Shown here: in pieces, positions 46,190-56,332 of the stretch
Position numbering within the stretch: position 1 is the first letter of the stretch
How the letters are laid out: every line of letters starts with the position of its first letter
Source of the DNA: Acidocella sp. 20-57-95
Lineage (GTDB): Bacteria > Pseudomonadota > Alphaproteobacteria > Acetobacterales > Acetobacteraceae
Direction of reading: 5' to 3'
NCBI GenBank assembly: GCA_002255575.1
Contig: NCAT01000012.1
Span: 20,567-84,566, forward strand
Length of the DNA stretch: 64,000 nt
Program-made: the position numbers and the translations under genes
Notes under the pieces: model-generated
The model's database searches: none
What the model was told of the DNA's origin: nothing
What the model saw: the letters and a program-made list of their open reading frames with translations, nothing else

Positions 46190-47596
46190 TCACCGATCCT
46201 GGCGCATCCGCGCCCTCATCCGTTCTAGGAACGGAAACATCGACTGGGTGCCATAGCCATCTGGGTTATAGAAAACGATGCCGGCCACCAGTCCGCCGAT
46301 TCCCACGACTCGGGTCCAGGTATCGAAGGTGGTGATTGCGTAACCGGCCAGCACCACCAAAGTAATGCCGCTCAATAGCGGGAAGACCGCGTAGGCCAGG
46401 AATGCACCGAATGATTTTTTGAAGCTGCCGCGGTATTCCCAAAAACACACAAAACCCGCCAGACCGTAATAATAGCAAACCTGGATCGCGATGGCGTTCA
46501 AGGATTCCGCAACAATCTTGGCAATGGTTGGCAGGAAACTAGCCATAAAAATCATCGCAAGACCCAGAACGATAATCACATACATCGCCCAGGTGGGGGA
46601 TTGGTTGGGTGTGTCGGTATAACCCAAAGCGGTTGGCAAGGCGCGGTCGCGGCCCATGGCGAACAAGGTGCGTGACGCTTGCAGCATGGTCGTGACCAAA
46701 GTTGCCACGCTGGAGAATACCAACGCTATGGACGCCAGAACCCCACCAATGGGCCCAAGACCCGCCTGAATGGCCACATGATAAATCAAATTATCCGAAA
46801 AGCCAGACGCATCTTTCAGGCTGAACAACATCATGGCAGCAACGGTAAAAGATACAAACGACGCAATCGTAATAAACATTGAAACCACACCGCTGGTGCC
46901 GGATGCATTGGCAGGTTTGTTGCGTGCTTCTTCGCTCAGATTACAGGTGACATCCCACCCCCAATAGAGAAACACCACCAGCAAGCAGGATTGTGCAAAA
47001 GTACCATCCGGGTAAGCAAAGCTGAACATCGACAGGCTAAACGGCGTGACTGCCCCGCCGGTGAAGCCATGCAGCAAGGCGGCGATGCAAATGCCGAACA
47101 AGATCACGAGCCCAGCGATATTCACAGCCATCATGAAACGGCTGGTCAGTTTGATGCCTTTTAAAACCAATATGGCTAGTAATAGGAACCAAGCAGCCCC
47201 CAGCCCGGTGGTTAGCACCACATTGCTAGCAAGGTCGGCATCGAACAAGTCAATCGTGGCGGTGCCCAGTGGCACGCTGCCCGTGACCATGAAGACCATG
47301 GAAGCCACCAGCAAAGCCCAACCTGAGAAATAACCAAAAAACCGTCCGAAACCCTGCTTGGTCCATTCATAGGCGGCGCCAGCATTGGCGTCTTTGGCGT
47401 TCAACCCCCGGTACGCCATGGCAATGCCCAGCATCGGGATTGCGAAAATCAGCAGGGCGTTCGGCGTCACCGCCCCCGATGTTCCCAGCAATGGCGCAAT
47501 CGCGGTGGCGATTGAGAAGCCCGGCGCACTGCCGGCCACGCCCATAAAAACCAATTCTGTAAATGAAACCGTGTTTGCTTTTAGTTTGGTTGCCAT
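46190..47596 (-). CDS. APC-family amino acid/polyamine permease, copy 1
   Basis: 468 residues from ATG 47596 (GGGGAACG upstream). It shares long identical stretches with the following permease (MVFMVTGSVPLGTATIDLFD-like region, FLYWGWDVTCNLSEE, QVCYYYGLAG), showing a tandem duplication of an ancestral gene. It follows aguA in the same direction. Confidence 0.8.
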   Translation of the reverse strand: MATKLKANTVSFTELVFMGVAGSAPGFSIATAIAPLLGTSGAVTPNALLIFAIPMLGIAMAYRGLNAKDANAGAAYEWTKQGFGRFFGYFSGWALLVASMVFMVTGSVPLGTATIDLFDADLASNVVLTTGLGAAWFLLLAILVLKGIKLTSRFMMAVNIAGLVILFGICIAALLHGFTGGAVTPFSLSMFSFAYPDGTFAQSCLLVVFLYWGWDVTCNLSEEARNKPANASGTSGVVSMFITIASFVSFTVAAMMLFSLKDASGFSDNLIYHVAIQAGLGPIGGVLASIALVFSSVATLVTTMLQASRTLFAMGRDRALPTALGYTDTPNQSPTWAMYVIIVLGLAMIFMASFLPTIAKIVAESLNAIAIQVCYYYGLAGFVCFWEYRGSFKKSFGAFLAYAVFPLLSGITLVVLAGYAITTFDTWTRVVGIGGLVAGIVFYNPDGYGTQSMFPFLERMRARMRQDR

Positions 47597-47705
47597 AATC
47601 ATCGTTCCCCAGACTTGTATATACCGGGAAGATAATCACCCGGCCTCATCATTCTTCGAAGGGCCGGTTTAAACGCATTTGGTGTTTACGCCACCGAAAC
47701 TTGTC

Positions 47706-48788
47706 TCACCCAAACCGCGGCTGTTGTTGGGTAATACAATGAATATTACCACCCCCCAACAAAATTTCACGTGCCGGAATCATGATAACATCATGCTCCG
47801 GAAACAAATCTGTCAAAATCCTTTGCGCGGCCGCATCGGTCTCGACATGAAACATGGGAGCAATAATCGCGCCATTGGCGAAATAAAAATTAATATACGA
47901 GGCTGCCAGCCTTTCCCCGGCCTGACGGCTCATTCCGGCCGCGGTCTGGTCTATCCCGGCGGCTTCTTCTGCCTCAAAAAACAGCGGTGATGGCATCGGA
48001 ATGTGCACAACCGTAATAGAACGCCCCTTGGCATCGCGTGCCGCCAGCAATCTGGTCTCTGCATCGCGCGACACTTTATAATGCGGGTCAGCCGGATCAT
48101 CGCACCAGCTCAACGCCACCACGCCGGGGCGCACAAAACAGGCGATATTATCGATATGCCCGCCGGTTTCATCATGCGGCACCCCTTCGCCCAGCCAGAT
48201 AACCTGCGAGGCGCCCAGATAATCCTTTAAAACCCGCTCGATCTCCTGCCGGGTGGCACCGGGGTTACGGTTCTCATCCAAAAGGCAGGCTTCTGTTACC
48301 AAAACAGTGCCCTCGCCATCCACATGTATGGCACCACCTTCGATCACGGCGGGGGCGCGGTAGGCTTTGGCGCGTTCCAGTTGCAGCATTTTGGCCGCCA
48401 CCGCGTCATCTAAATCCCACGGGAAGTACAAGCCACCATGCACTCCGCCCCAGGCATTGAAGGGCCAATCCACGCCGCGCAATTCACCCTGGCCATTGAC
48501 CAAAAAGCTCGCCCCCACATCGCGGGCCCAGGCATCGTTGCTGCTAATCTCCACCACCCGCACGGCACCGGGCAGGCAGCGCCGCGCGTGGGAAAATTGC
48601 TTGGCACTCACCATCATGGTCACCGGCTCGTAGCGCGCAATCGCGCTGGCCACCGCGGTAAAGGCGGCTTGCGCGGGCTTGGCCCCCAGCCGCCAATTAT
48701 CCGTCCGCTCCGGCCAGATCATCCAGGTGCCCGCATGCGGCGCCCATTCCGCCGGCATAAAAAACCCATCTTCGCGCGGTGTGCTCAT
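47706..48788 (-). CDS. aguA: Agmatine deiminase
   Basis: Hydrolyses agmatine to N-carbamoylputrescine and ammonia. 360 residues, guanidine-modifying enzyme fold: SSNDAWARDVGASF, DETGGHIDNIACFV and the nucleophile Cys351 in GGGNIHCITQQQP. Six bases separate it from the aguB gene upstream, so the two steps are made together. Confidence 0.93.
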   Translation of the reverse strand: MSTPREDGFFMPAEWAPHAGTWMIWPERTDNWRLGAKPAQAAFTAVASAIARYEPVTMMVSAKQFSHARRCLPGAVRVVEISSNDAWARDVGASFLVNGQGELRGVDWPFNAWGGVHGGLYFPWDLDDAVAAKMLQLERAKAYRAPAVIEGGAIHVDGEGTVLVTEACLLDENRNPGATRQEIERVLKDYLGASQVIWLGEGVPHDETGGHIDNIACFVRPGVVALSWCDDPADPHYKVSRDAETRLLAARDAKGRSITVVHIPMPSPLFFEAEEAAGIDQTAAGMSRQAGERLAASYINFYFANGAIIAPMFHVETDAAAQRILTDLFPEHDVIMIPAREILLGGGNIHCITQQQPRFG

Positions 48789-48793
48789 CGGTC

Positions 48794-49684
48794 CTAGCGC
48801 CCGCTTACAAATTTATGTTGGCCGTCCAAGGTCATGAGCGGTCCGTACAGCTCGGGCCGGCGGTCGCGGAACACGCCCCAGGAGGCGCGCATATGCGCAA
48901 TCGCATCCAAATCGAACGTCGCTGTCAGCACGGTCTCTTCATCCCGCCCGGCCTCGGCCACCTTATTGCCCGTCTGGTCGGCAATAAAGGACGAGCCATA
49001 GAAGGTAATCGCTGTGTTGCGCATACCTGGCTCGGTGCCAATCCGGTTCGATGCCACCAAAGGTGTCAGGTTCGCCGCCGCGTGCCCCTGCATGGTACGT
49101 TGCCAATGGCCGCAAGAATCCAAGCGCGCATCTTGCGGCTCCGAGCCGATGGCGGTCGGGAAGAGTAACAACTCCGCCCCTATCAGCGCCATCGCCCGCG
49201 CGGTTTCAGGGAACCATTGGTCCCAGCAGATCCCCACGCCGATGCGGGCATATTTGGTATCCCACACCTTAAAGCCGGTATCACCAGGCGAGAAATAGAA
49301 TTTCTCGGAATAGCCTGGCCCATCAGGTATATGAGATTTTCGATAATAACCCAGGTTGCTGCCATCGGCATCCAGAATCACGACCGTATTGAAAAAACTC
49401 TGCCCGGACTTCTCATAAACTGAAATCGGCAGGACCACGCCAAGCTCTTTGGCAAGCAGCGTAAAATGCGCAATCGCCATATTTGTAGCCAGCGGTTTGG
49501 CGAGTGCTAAAAACTCATACATCTGGTCCTGGCAGAAATAGCGCGTCTCAAATAGTTCCTGGATCAGAATTATCTGTGCGCCCTTTGCGGCCGCCTTGCG
49601 AACCAAAGCTTCTGCCCGCGCGATATTCGCAGCCGCATCCGGCCCGCAAGCCATTTGGGTGGCCGCAACAGTGACGTTCCTCAT
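48794..49684 (-). CDS. aguB: N-carbamoylputrescine amidase
   Basis: Nitrilase-superfamily enzyme turning N-carbamoylputrescine to putrescine, CO2 and ammonia. 296 residues. Catalytic triad Glu43 (IQELFET), Lys116 (YRKSHIPDGPGY) and Cys153 (GICWDQWFPE). Typical length; adjacent to aguA. Confidence 0.93.
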   Translation of the reverse strand: MRNVTVAATQMACGPDAAANIARAEALVRKAAAKGAQIILIQELFETRYFCQDQMYEFLALAKPLATNMAIAHFTLLAKELGVVLPISVYEKSGQSFFNTVVILDADGSNLGYYRKSHIPDGPGYSEKFYFSPGDTGFKVWDTKYARIGVGICWDQWFPETARAMALIGAELLLFPTAIGSEPQDARLDSCGHWQRTMQGHAAANLTPLVASNRIGTEPGMRNTAITFYGSSFIADQTGNKVAEAGRDEETVLTATFDLDAIAHMRASWGVFRDRRPELYGPLMTLDGQHKFVSGR

Positions 49685-49691
49685 GCAATCC

Positions 49692-51047
49692 TCACGCGTT
49701 TTTCAAATAAGCATCATATTCCACATCAGAAATCCGCCGCCGCATTTCGCTAATTTCCTGGCGCTTGCAGGCGGTAAAATATTTCTGGAAATCGGCCCCA
49801 AAAATACCAGTAATGTGCGATGATGTTGCAAACTGGTCCACCGCGTTCGACCACGCAATCGGTAATTGCGGTGCCTGCTTGCTGCGCTTGTCGCCAAAAC
49901 TCTCCGGGCCTGGGTCAATTTTCCCCTCCAACCCCGCGAGGGCCGAGCCCAGGAAAGATGCAAACGCCAAATACGGGTTGCAATCAGCCCCCGCCACCCG
50001 GTGTTCAATGCGCGATGCCCGCGGGTCGGTGGTAATCACCCGCATGGCGGAAAGCCGGTTATCATGCCCCCAATCGCCATAAGTCGGCGCATGCACACCG
50101 GGTGCAAACCGCCGATAGGAATTGGCATGCGGGGCCAATGTCACCATCGTATCGGGCATCGCCGCAATCACGCCGCCCAACGCATGATACAACGCGTCCG
50201 ACCCACGTTCGGCGGTATTCATGAAAATATTCTGCCCCGCTTTATCCAGCAAGGACATATGCACATGCATGCCTGAGCCGGCCCATTGCCCATAGGGCTT
50301 GGCCATAAAGGTGGCGGTGAGGTTATGTTTGCGCGCCACTTGTTTGATGGTGCGTTTGAATAAAACAGCACTATCGGCCATCCGCAGCGCATCGGCTGCA
50401 TATTTCAGCGTCACTTCAAACTGCCCTGGCCCGCTTTCGGAAACCAGCGTTTCCAGCTCAATTTCCTGGGTGCGGGCGGTGGCCATCATTTCCCGTAAAA
50501 TCGGCTCGTAATCATGAATTTCACCAAGCCCCACGGCGTCGATCTGCCAGCCACGCCAACCAGATTCATCCGCGCCGCGCGGTGCAATGGGTTGTCCGCC
50601 CATATGGCCAGGGTCCACCAGGTAAAATTCCAGCTCCACCCCCAAAGCCGGCGTCAGCCCCGCTTGCGCATAGCGCGCCAGCACGCCTGAGAGCACGCCG
50701 CGCGGATCGAGAAAATACGTGCTGCCATCAGCTTCGCGCATCGTCAGCAGCGCTTGCGCAGATTTCCCCTCCGCCCAGCCCATGCGGGTGATGGAATGCG
50801 GCACCGCCACGCACAGCCCGTCCGGGTCGCCGGTATTATAGGCGATACCCCCTTCCACAATATCGCGTCCCCAAATATCGAGCAGGAAGGCCGAGCGCGG
50901 GATCGCGATCCCGCCACCCAACAGCGCCTTGGCTTTGTCGCGTTGCAGCCATTTGCCGCGCGGCACACCATTCACGTCGATAATAAAAGCCTCGATAACA
51001 TCGCTATCTGCCATCAAGGCCGCTTTATCGGCATGCATCATATTCAC
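49692..51047 (-). CDS. Glutamine synthetase-like gamma-glutamylpolyamine ligase
   Basis: 451 residues, glutamine synthetase fold with the catalytic domain motifs GVELEFYLVDP, GQFEVTLKYA, GSGMHVHMSL and SRIEHRVAGADCNPYLA. The short N terminus and neighbours point to a PuuA-type gamma-glutamylputrescine synthetase instead of nitrogen-assimilating GlnA. The GTG at 51047 overlaps the aminotransferase stop (GTGA) with GAGG upstream. Confidence 0.82.
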   Translation of the reverse strand: MNMMHADKAALMADSDVIEAFIIDVNGVPRGKWLQRDKAKALLGGGIAIPRSAFLLDIWGRDIVEGGIAYNTGDPDGLCVAVPHSITRMGWAEGKSAQALLTMREADGSTYFLDPRGVLSGVLARYAQAGLTPALGVELEFYLVDPGHMGGQPIAPRGADESGWRGWQIDAVGLGEIHDYEPILREMMATARTQEIELETLVSESGPGQFEVTLKYAADALRMADSAVLFKRTIKQVARKHNLTATFMAKPYGQWAGSGMHVHMSLLDKAGQNIFMNTAERGSDALYHALGGVIAAMPDTMVTLAPHANSYRRFAPGVHAPTYGDWGHDNRLSAMRVITTDPRASRIEHRVAGADCNPYLAFASFLGSALAGLEGKIDPGPESFGDKRSKQAPQLPIAWSNAVDQFATSSHITGIFGADFQKYFTACKRQEISEMRRRISDVEYDAYLKNA

Positions 51048-52423
51048 AGTGCGACCTCGTTTTTCACCTGCGCATAAGTCTGCTCGATTGATTGCGCCGC
51101 CCGTGCCACCAGCACATCTAGCTCCGCTTCGGTAATGGTCAGCGGCGGTGAATAGACCATGCTATCGCGCACCGCCCGCATCACCAGCCCGTTCGCCACA
51201 CAATAATCCCGGCAGATCATCCCCACCCGGCCACGTTTTTCAAAGAATTTGCGGGTGCGCTTATCGGCGGTCAGTTCAATTGCGCCGATCAACCCAACGC
51301 CACGAATTTCCCCCACCATCGGGTGATGATCCAACGCGGCGTGCAGTTTTTCACGCAAGATGACGCCCATCGCATCGGCTCGCTGCACCAGGCCTTCATT
51401 TTGAATAATATCCAAATTCGCCAGCGCCACCGCACAGGCTACCGGGTGCCCAGAATAGGTGAAACCATGGTAAAACTCACCGGTTTCATTAATCAGCACA
51501 TCGGCTACCCGGTCATGCAGCATCACGGCTGAAAGCGGCAAATAGCCGGAGGTAATGGCTTTCGCCATCGTCATCATATCCGGTTTGATACCAAAATAAT
51601 CCGACCCGAACATCTGCCCGGTGCGGCCAAACCCACAAATCACCTCATCTGCGATCAGCAGGATGTTATTCTCCTGGCAGATGCGGTTTATCTCCGGCCA
51701 GTAGGTTTCTGGCGGAATAATTACCCCGCCCGCCCCTTGCAAAGGCTCGCCAATAAACGCCGCGACGTGATCCGCCCCCAGTTCACGGATTTTATCTTCC
51801 ACCTGTCTGGCAGCATAAATCCCAAATTCCGCGGGTGACATCTGGCCGCCATAGCCATACCAATAAGGCGGCATCACCTGCACGAAGTTCGGCATATCGC
51901 CGCCCTGGCGGTGCATATCCACCATGCCGCCGGCGGAAGCGCCGAGCGTGGTGGAACCATGGTAGCCATATTCCCGACCAATAATGATTTTCTTACTGGG
52001 CTTGCCTAATGTCTGCCAGTAAACCCGCGCCATCCTGAGCGCGGTATCCACAGCTTCCGAGCCTGAGCACGCAAAAAATGCATGGTTCAACCCGGCCGGG
52101 GTAATTTGCGCGAGACGTTGCGCCAGCGCCACCACAGGCGGTGTGGTGGTTTTGAAAAACGTATTATAATAGGGCAGTTTTTGCATCTGTCGGGTGGCAG
52201 CTTGCACCAGTTCCGGGCGGCTATAGCCGGCCGCGACACACCACAGCCCAGCCATCCCATCCAGGATTTTGTTGCCCTCAGCGTCGTGCAGATACACGCC
52301 CTCGGCATCCGTAATCACGCGGACCTTGCCCTCATGCAGAGATTTATGGTCGGTGAAAGGGTGTAAATGGTGGGCGGCATCAAGGCCCTGCCAATCGATG
52401 CTGCCGTTGATATCATCTAACAT
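51044..52423 (-). CDS. Class III aminotransferase, putrescine-type
   Basis: PLP enzyme, 459 residues, near the SpuC/putrescine-pyruvate aminotransferase group: HLHPFTDHKSLHEG at the start, ACSGSEAVDTALRMAR, the cofactor Asp in LIADEVICGFGRTG and the Schiff-base Lys in MTMAKAITSGYLPL. First gene of the polyamine block (ATG 52423, GGAGAC upstream). It and the ligase offer two routes from putrescine to 4-aminobutyrate-type products. Confidence 0.85.
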   Translation of the reverse strand: MLDDINGSIDWQGLDAAHHLHPFTDHKSLHEGKVRVITDAEGVYLHDAEGNKILDGMAGLWCVAAGYSRPELVQAATRQMQKLPYYNTFFKTTTPPVVALAQRLAQITPAGLNHAFFACSGSEAVDTALRMARVYWQTLGKPSKKIIIGREYGYHGSTTLGASAGGMVDMHRQGGDMPNFVQVMPPYWYGYGGQMSPAEFGIYAARQVEDKIRELGADHVAAFIGEPLQGAGGVIIPPETYWPEINRICQENNILLIADEVICGFGRTGQMFGSDYFGIKPDMMTMAKAITSGYLPLSAVMLHDRVADVLINETGEFYHGFTYSGHPVACAVALANLDIIQNEGLVQRADAMGVILREKLHAALDHHPMVGEIRGVGLIGAIELTADKRTRKFFEKRGRVGMICRDYCVANGLVMRAVRDSMVYSPPLTITEAELDVLVARAAQSIEQTYAQVKNEVAL

Positions 52424-52672
52424 GGTTAAGTCTCCGCTTTGCATTAGTTTGAAACGCCCCTGCCGCGCCAACGCAGCAGGTCTCAAGCCAATTCAAATAC
52501 GCGGCGGGCTAAAACCAATCCGTGCGCAAAGCAGCAGCATCTCAGCATGACGGCTCAGCGCACATTTTGTTGAAAACGATACCATACAGAGTTTTGTTGC
52601 ATGGCAATAAGCGCAGTTCAAGGAAATTCTGAACGATTGCGGCTTAAATGGTCGCCGCGGCGGCCTTCCCGG

Positions 52673-52957
52673 TCAAGCTTCGGCAATCTCGTTGATTTTA
52701 TTTGCCAGCTCAATATCCCGCGCCGTCACCCCCCCGGCATCATGCGTCGTCAGTGTAATCTCGACCCGATTATAAACATTGAACCATTCCGGGTGATGAT
52801 CCATCGCCTCCGCGATCATCGCCACATGGGTCATGAAGGCCCAGGCATATTTGAAGTTTTTGAACTTAAAGCGCCGCAGAATGGATTTTTGATCCCCCGC
52901 CAGCACCCAGCCCTCGGGCAGATCGGCCAGCTCAGTCGCGTTTCGTGTCTGCACCAT
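52673..52957 (-). CDS. 4a-hydroxytetrahydrobiopterin dehydratase
   Basis: Pterin-4a-carbinolamine dehydratase, 94 residues, with the family motif [19 protein letters not shown]. Recycles the pterin cofactor of aromatic amino acid hydroxylases or acts in molybdopterin-related steps; no hydroxylase is nearby. Stands between the polyamine block and argF. Confidence 0.9.
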   Translation of the reverse strand: MVQTRNATELADLPEGWVLAGDQKSILRRFKFKNFKYAWAFMTHVAMIAEAMDHHPEWFNVYNRVEITLTTHDAGGVTARDIELANKINEIAEA

Positions 52958-53016
52958 CAGCTTACTCCCTTATTTGCCAGATAGCCGATGGTGATGAGAA
53001 ACCTTGGGTGAAACCA

Positions 53017-53952
53017 TCAAGAAAAACACCACGCCAAAATGGCCTTCTGCGCGTGCAACCGGTTTTCAGCCTCGTCGAATATCACCGAAGCCGGACCATC
53101 AATCACGTCTTCGGTCATCTCCTCACCGCGATGCGCCGGCAAACAATGCATGAAAATCGCGTCTTTGGCTGCTTCTGCCATCAAAGCCTGAGTCACCTGA
53201 TAAGGCGCCAGCGCCAAAGCGCGGGCAGCGGCTTCATCCTCGGAATCTGCCATGCTCAACCAGGCATCGGTCACCACACAGCGCGCCCCTTGCACGGCTG
53301 CAACCGGGTCATGGGTCAGGCTCACATCGGCACCCTCGGCCTTTGCCCAGGCCAGCACGCGCGGGTTAGGGGCATAAGCCGCCGGGCAGGCCAGCCGGAG
53401 TGAAAACCCAAACTTGGCCGCCGCTTCAATCCAGGACGTCGCGACATTATTGCCATCACCCACCCAGGCCACAATCTGGCCTGCAATCGGCCCGCGATGC
53501 TCCTCGAAGGTCAGCACATCGGCCATAATCTGGCACGGGTGCGAAAGCTCGGTCAGGCCGTTAATCACCGGAATACTGGCATGGGCAGCCAATTCATGCA
53601 GCTTGGCGGCGGAAGCCGTGCGCAGCATAATCCCGTGCACATAGCGCGAGAGCACATGCGCGGTGTCGGAAACCGTCTCGCCACGCCCCAACTGCATATC
53701 TTTGGCTGACAGTACAATCACGTCGCCGCCCAGCTCGCGCATCGCCACTTCAAAAGAAATACGTGTGCGGGTGGAAGGTTTTTCGAAAATCATCGCCAGT
53801 GTTTTGCCGGCCAGCGGTTTTTTGCCATTCCCCCGGCTGCGCTTCAGCCGTGCTGCCTCGTTGATCAGCTCTCGTAGGGCAGCGGGCGAAAAATCCTTCA
53901 CATCCAAAAAATGCTTTGGCCCCAGCACGGGCAACTCCAACACGGCACTCAT
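53017..53952 (-). CDS. argF: Ornithine carbamoyltransferase
   Basis: Makes citrulline from ornithine and carbamoyl phosphate in arginine synthesis. 311 residues. The phosphate site FEKPSTRTRISFEVA, the HPCQIMADV loop and the ornithine site FMHCLPAHRGEE are intact. Coupled to argD by ATGA. Confidence 0.95.
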   Translation of the reverse strand: MSAVLELPVLGPKHFLDVKDFSPAALRELINEAARLKRSRGNGKKPLAGKTLAMIFEKPSTRTRISFEVAMRELGGDVIVLSAKDMQLGRGETVSDTAHVLSRYVHGIMLRTASAAKLHELAAHASIPVINGLTELSHPCQIMADVLTFEEHRGPIAGQIVAWVGDGNNVATSWIEAAAKFGFSLRLACPAAYAPNPRVLAWAKAEGADVSLTHDPVAAVQGARCVVTDAWLSMADSEDEAAARALALAPYQVTQALMAEAAKDAIFMHCLPAHRGEEMTEDVIDGPASVIFDEAENRLHAQKAILAWCFS

Positions 53953-55145
53953 TTGGCAGGCTCCAGAACTTTACGTGACACAAATTGATCAGCCGTACGC
54001 GCCAACAACGCCAAAGCCTCATCACACTCAGCCTGTCGCACGATCAAGGGTGGCACCAAGCGCAACACATTGTCACCCGCCGCTACCGTTAAAATCCCCT
54101 CGGCCAAGGCCGCATTCTGTACCTCGCCATTTGGCACCGCGCATTTCAGCCCTAAAATCAGCCCAGCACCGCGGGCTTCGGTAAACACGCTTGGGTATTT
54201 CAGGCACAAAGCCTCCAGCCCGCGCCATAAATAGCGGCCGGTGGCATCCACATCGTCCAAAAACCCGGGCGCCAGCACCACATCCAGCACCGCATTACCG
54301 GCGGCACAGGCCAGCGGGCTACCGCCATAAGTCGTGCCATGGCTGCCCGGTACCAGAGCCTTCGCCACCCGCTCGGTCGCCAGCACCGCCCCCATCGGGA
54401 AGCCACCCGCGATCCCTTTGGCGGACGACATCACATCCGGTGTAATCCCGGCCCATTCATGGGCGAATAATTTGCCGCTACGGCCGATGCCGGTTTGCAC
54501 CTCATCCATGCCCAGCAAAATGCCGAACTCATCACAGGTGGCCCGCAAATCGCGCAGGAATTGCAAATACGCCGGCCGAATGCCGCCTTCGCCCTGCACC
54601 GGTTCCACCAAAATGCCGGCTGTCTGCGGGGTAATTGCGGCCCGCACCGCGTTCAGGTTGTTAAACGGCACATGGTCAAACCCATCCACCTTCTCACCAA
54701 ACCCGGCCAGATATTTCGCATTCCCGGTCGCCGCGATCATCGCCAGCGTGCGGCCGTGAAACGCGCCTTCAAAGCAAATCACCCGCGTACGCTCCGGCTT
54801 GCCCTCATCGGACATGGTTTTGCGCATCGCCTTCACCAGGCCCTCATTGGCCTCCGCGCCGGAATTACAAAAGAACACGGAATCCGCAAAGCTCGCCGCC
54901 ACATAACGCGCCGCCAACGTCTCCGCCTGCGGCACCCGGTACAGGTTCGAGACATGCATTACCTTGGCCGCCTGCTTGGCGATTTCGCTCACCAGATGCG
55001 GATGCCCATGGCCGAGCGAGGAGGTCGCGATGCCCGCCCCAAAATCCAGGTAACGTCGCCCGGCGGTATCGAACAGGTACGCGCCCTCACCATGCTCGAA
55101 AGCAATGTTGGCGCGGTTATAGTTCGGCATTAGCGCAGGGATCAT
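53949..55145 (-). CDS. argD: Acetylornithine aminotransferase
   Basis: PLP enzyme of arginine synthesis, 398 residues. The motifs FCNSGAEANEGLVKAMRK, LLGMDEVQTGIGRSG and the Lys of MSSAKGIAGGFPMGA are present. ATG 55145 is chosen by family length; ATG 55130 is also possible. Divergent from the GT87 gene, with overlapping 5' ends at most. Confidence 0.93.
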   Translation of the reverse strand: MIPALMPNYNRANIAFEHGEGAYLFDTAGRRYLDFGAGIATSSLGHGHPHLVSEIAKQAAKVMHVSNLYRVPQAETLAARYVAASFADSVFFCNSGAEANEGLVKAMRKTMSDEGKPERTRVICFEGAFHGRTLAMIAATGNAKYLAGFGEKVDGFDHVPFNNLNAVRAAITPQTAGILVEPVQGEGGIRPAYLQFLRDLRATCDEFGILLGMDEVQTGIGRSGKLFAHEWAGITPDVMSSAKGIAGGFPMGAVLATERVAKALVPGSHGTTYGGSPLACAAGNAVLDVVLAPGFLDDVDATGRYLWRGLEALCLKYPSVFTEARGAGLILGLKCAVPNGEVQNAALAEGILTVAAGDNVLRLVPPLIVRQAECDEALALLARTADQFVSRKVLEPAK

Positions 55146-55186
55146 GGATGTGCTTTCAAGGGCAGAAAGCACGGAATTATGGGGTT

Positions 55187-56332
55187 ATGAGCCTGAAAAG
55201 TCAAACAAAGCCGCCAGCTTCGCGCCGCCCGCTGCTGATCGCGATTATTTTGCTCACCGCCATCCCCTCCATGGGTGAGGCGTTGGTGCTGGCCTGGGGT
55301 ATCTGCCATGGCGGTGCGGGCGCCGCCTTGCGCGACGGGGTGGATTTATGGGCGGGTGGGTTTTTAGCCACCCACGGCCAAATGGCCCTGCTGTTCGACC
55401 CCGTCGCCTACCAGGCATTTCTGCACGGGTATTTCGGCAAAATCCCCACCCATATGTGGAGCTACCCGCCAAATTATCTTTTGCTGATCACCGGCTTTGC
55501 CACGCTTTCGGCGTGGCCGGCCACCTTGGCGTTCGATGCGTGCAGCCTGCTCGCCCTTATTTGGGTGTTGCGTTTGGCGCGCCAAAATTGGGGCCTGATC
55601 ATCGCCCTGCTGGCCAGCCCGGCCGCTTTAGAAACAATTATGACCGGTCAGAACGCTATTTTGCTCACCGCATTCATCGGCGGCGGCTTGCTCCTGCTAC
55701 CCACTCGCCCGCGCCTGGGTGGCGTTTTGGTGGGGCTGGCCAGCATCAAGCCGCAATTAGGGCTGGTGTTACCGCTGCACCTGCTCCGCCGCTCACCCAT
55801 AGCGGTGCTTTACGCCAGTCTGGCTGCCGTCAGTTTGGCAGCCGCCTCGCTCTGGGTATTCGGCCCCGGCCCTTGGGTGAAATTCTGGCACATCACCAGC
55901 CCGGCCATGACCAACGTGCTGCTCATCGGCCAGCCGCAGGATTTCGCACAAGGGTTGATCAGCGTATTCGCCGCTTTCCGCCCCCTCGGCATAGCATCCG
56001 CCTTCGTTGCCCAGGGCTTGGTAAGTTTCGCAGGTATCATCATCGCCGCCCGCACCCGCAACCCGGCGGTGGTGCTCATTCTGGTGGCGCTCGCCAGCCC
56101 GTATTTGCATAATTACGATCTGCTGGCCGTGGCGCTGGCCGTGGCACTCTTGGTGCAAGACCGGCTGCGCACCGAATTTGGCCGTGGTGAGACACTACTC
56201 TTCCTCATCGCCTGGGCCGTCCCGGGCCTGACAATCTGGCTGCCGGTCGTGGATAAACTCGTCCCGCTCATTTTGGTCGGGCTCTTGGCAAGTGCGTTGC
56301 GGCGTGGTCCCGTTATGCGATGCGACTCCTAA
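55187..56332 (+). CDS. GT87-family (DUF2029) membrane glycosyltransferase
   Basis: 381 residues with about ten membrane helices. The region MWSYPPNYLLL and GLASIKPQLGLVLPLHLL resembles the DUF2029/GT87 family of polyprenyl-sugar dependent glycosyltransferases. Substrate unknown. Its end overlaps aroE by 13 bases. Confidence 0.75.
   Translation: MSLKSQTKPPASRRPLLIAIILLTAIPSMGEALVLAWGICHGGAGAALRDGVDLWAGGFLATHGQMALLFDPVAYQAFLHGYFGKIPTHMWSYPPNYLLLITGFATLSAWPATLAFDACSLLALIWVLRLARQNWGLIIALLASPAALETIMTGQNAILLTAFIGGGLLLLPTRPRLGGVLVGLASIKPQLGLVLPLHLLRRSPIAVLYASLAAVSLAAASLWVFGPGPWVKFWHITSPAMTNVLLIGQPQDFAQGLISVFAAFRPLGIASAFVAQGLVSFAGIIIAARTRNPAVVLILVALASPYLHNYDLLAVALAVALLVQDRLRTEFGRGETLLFLIAWAVPGLTIWLPVVDKLVPLILVGLLASALRRGPVMRCDS

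Noticed and set aside
55348..56112. Second plus-strand frame inside the GT87 gene
   Set aside because: Arg/Pro/His-rich shadow of the high-GC membrane protein gene; no ribosome site.
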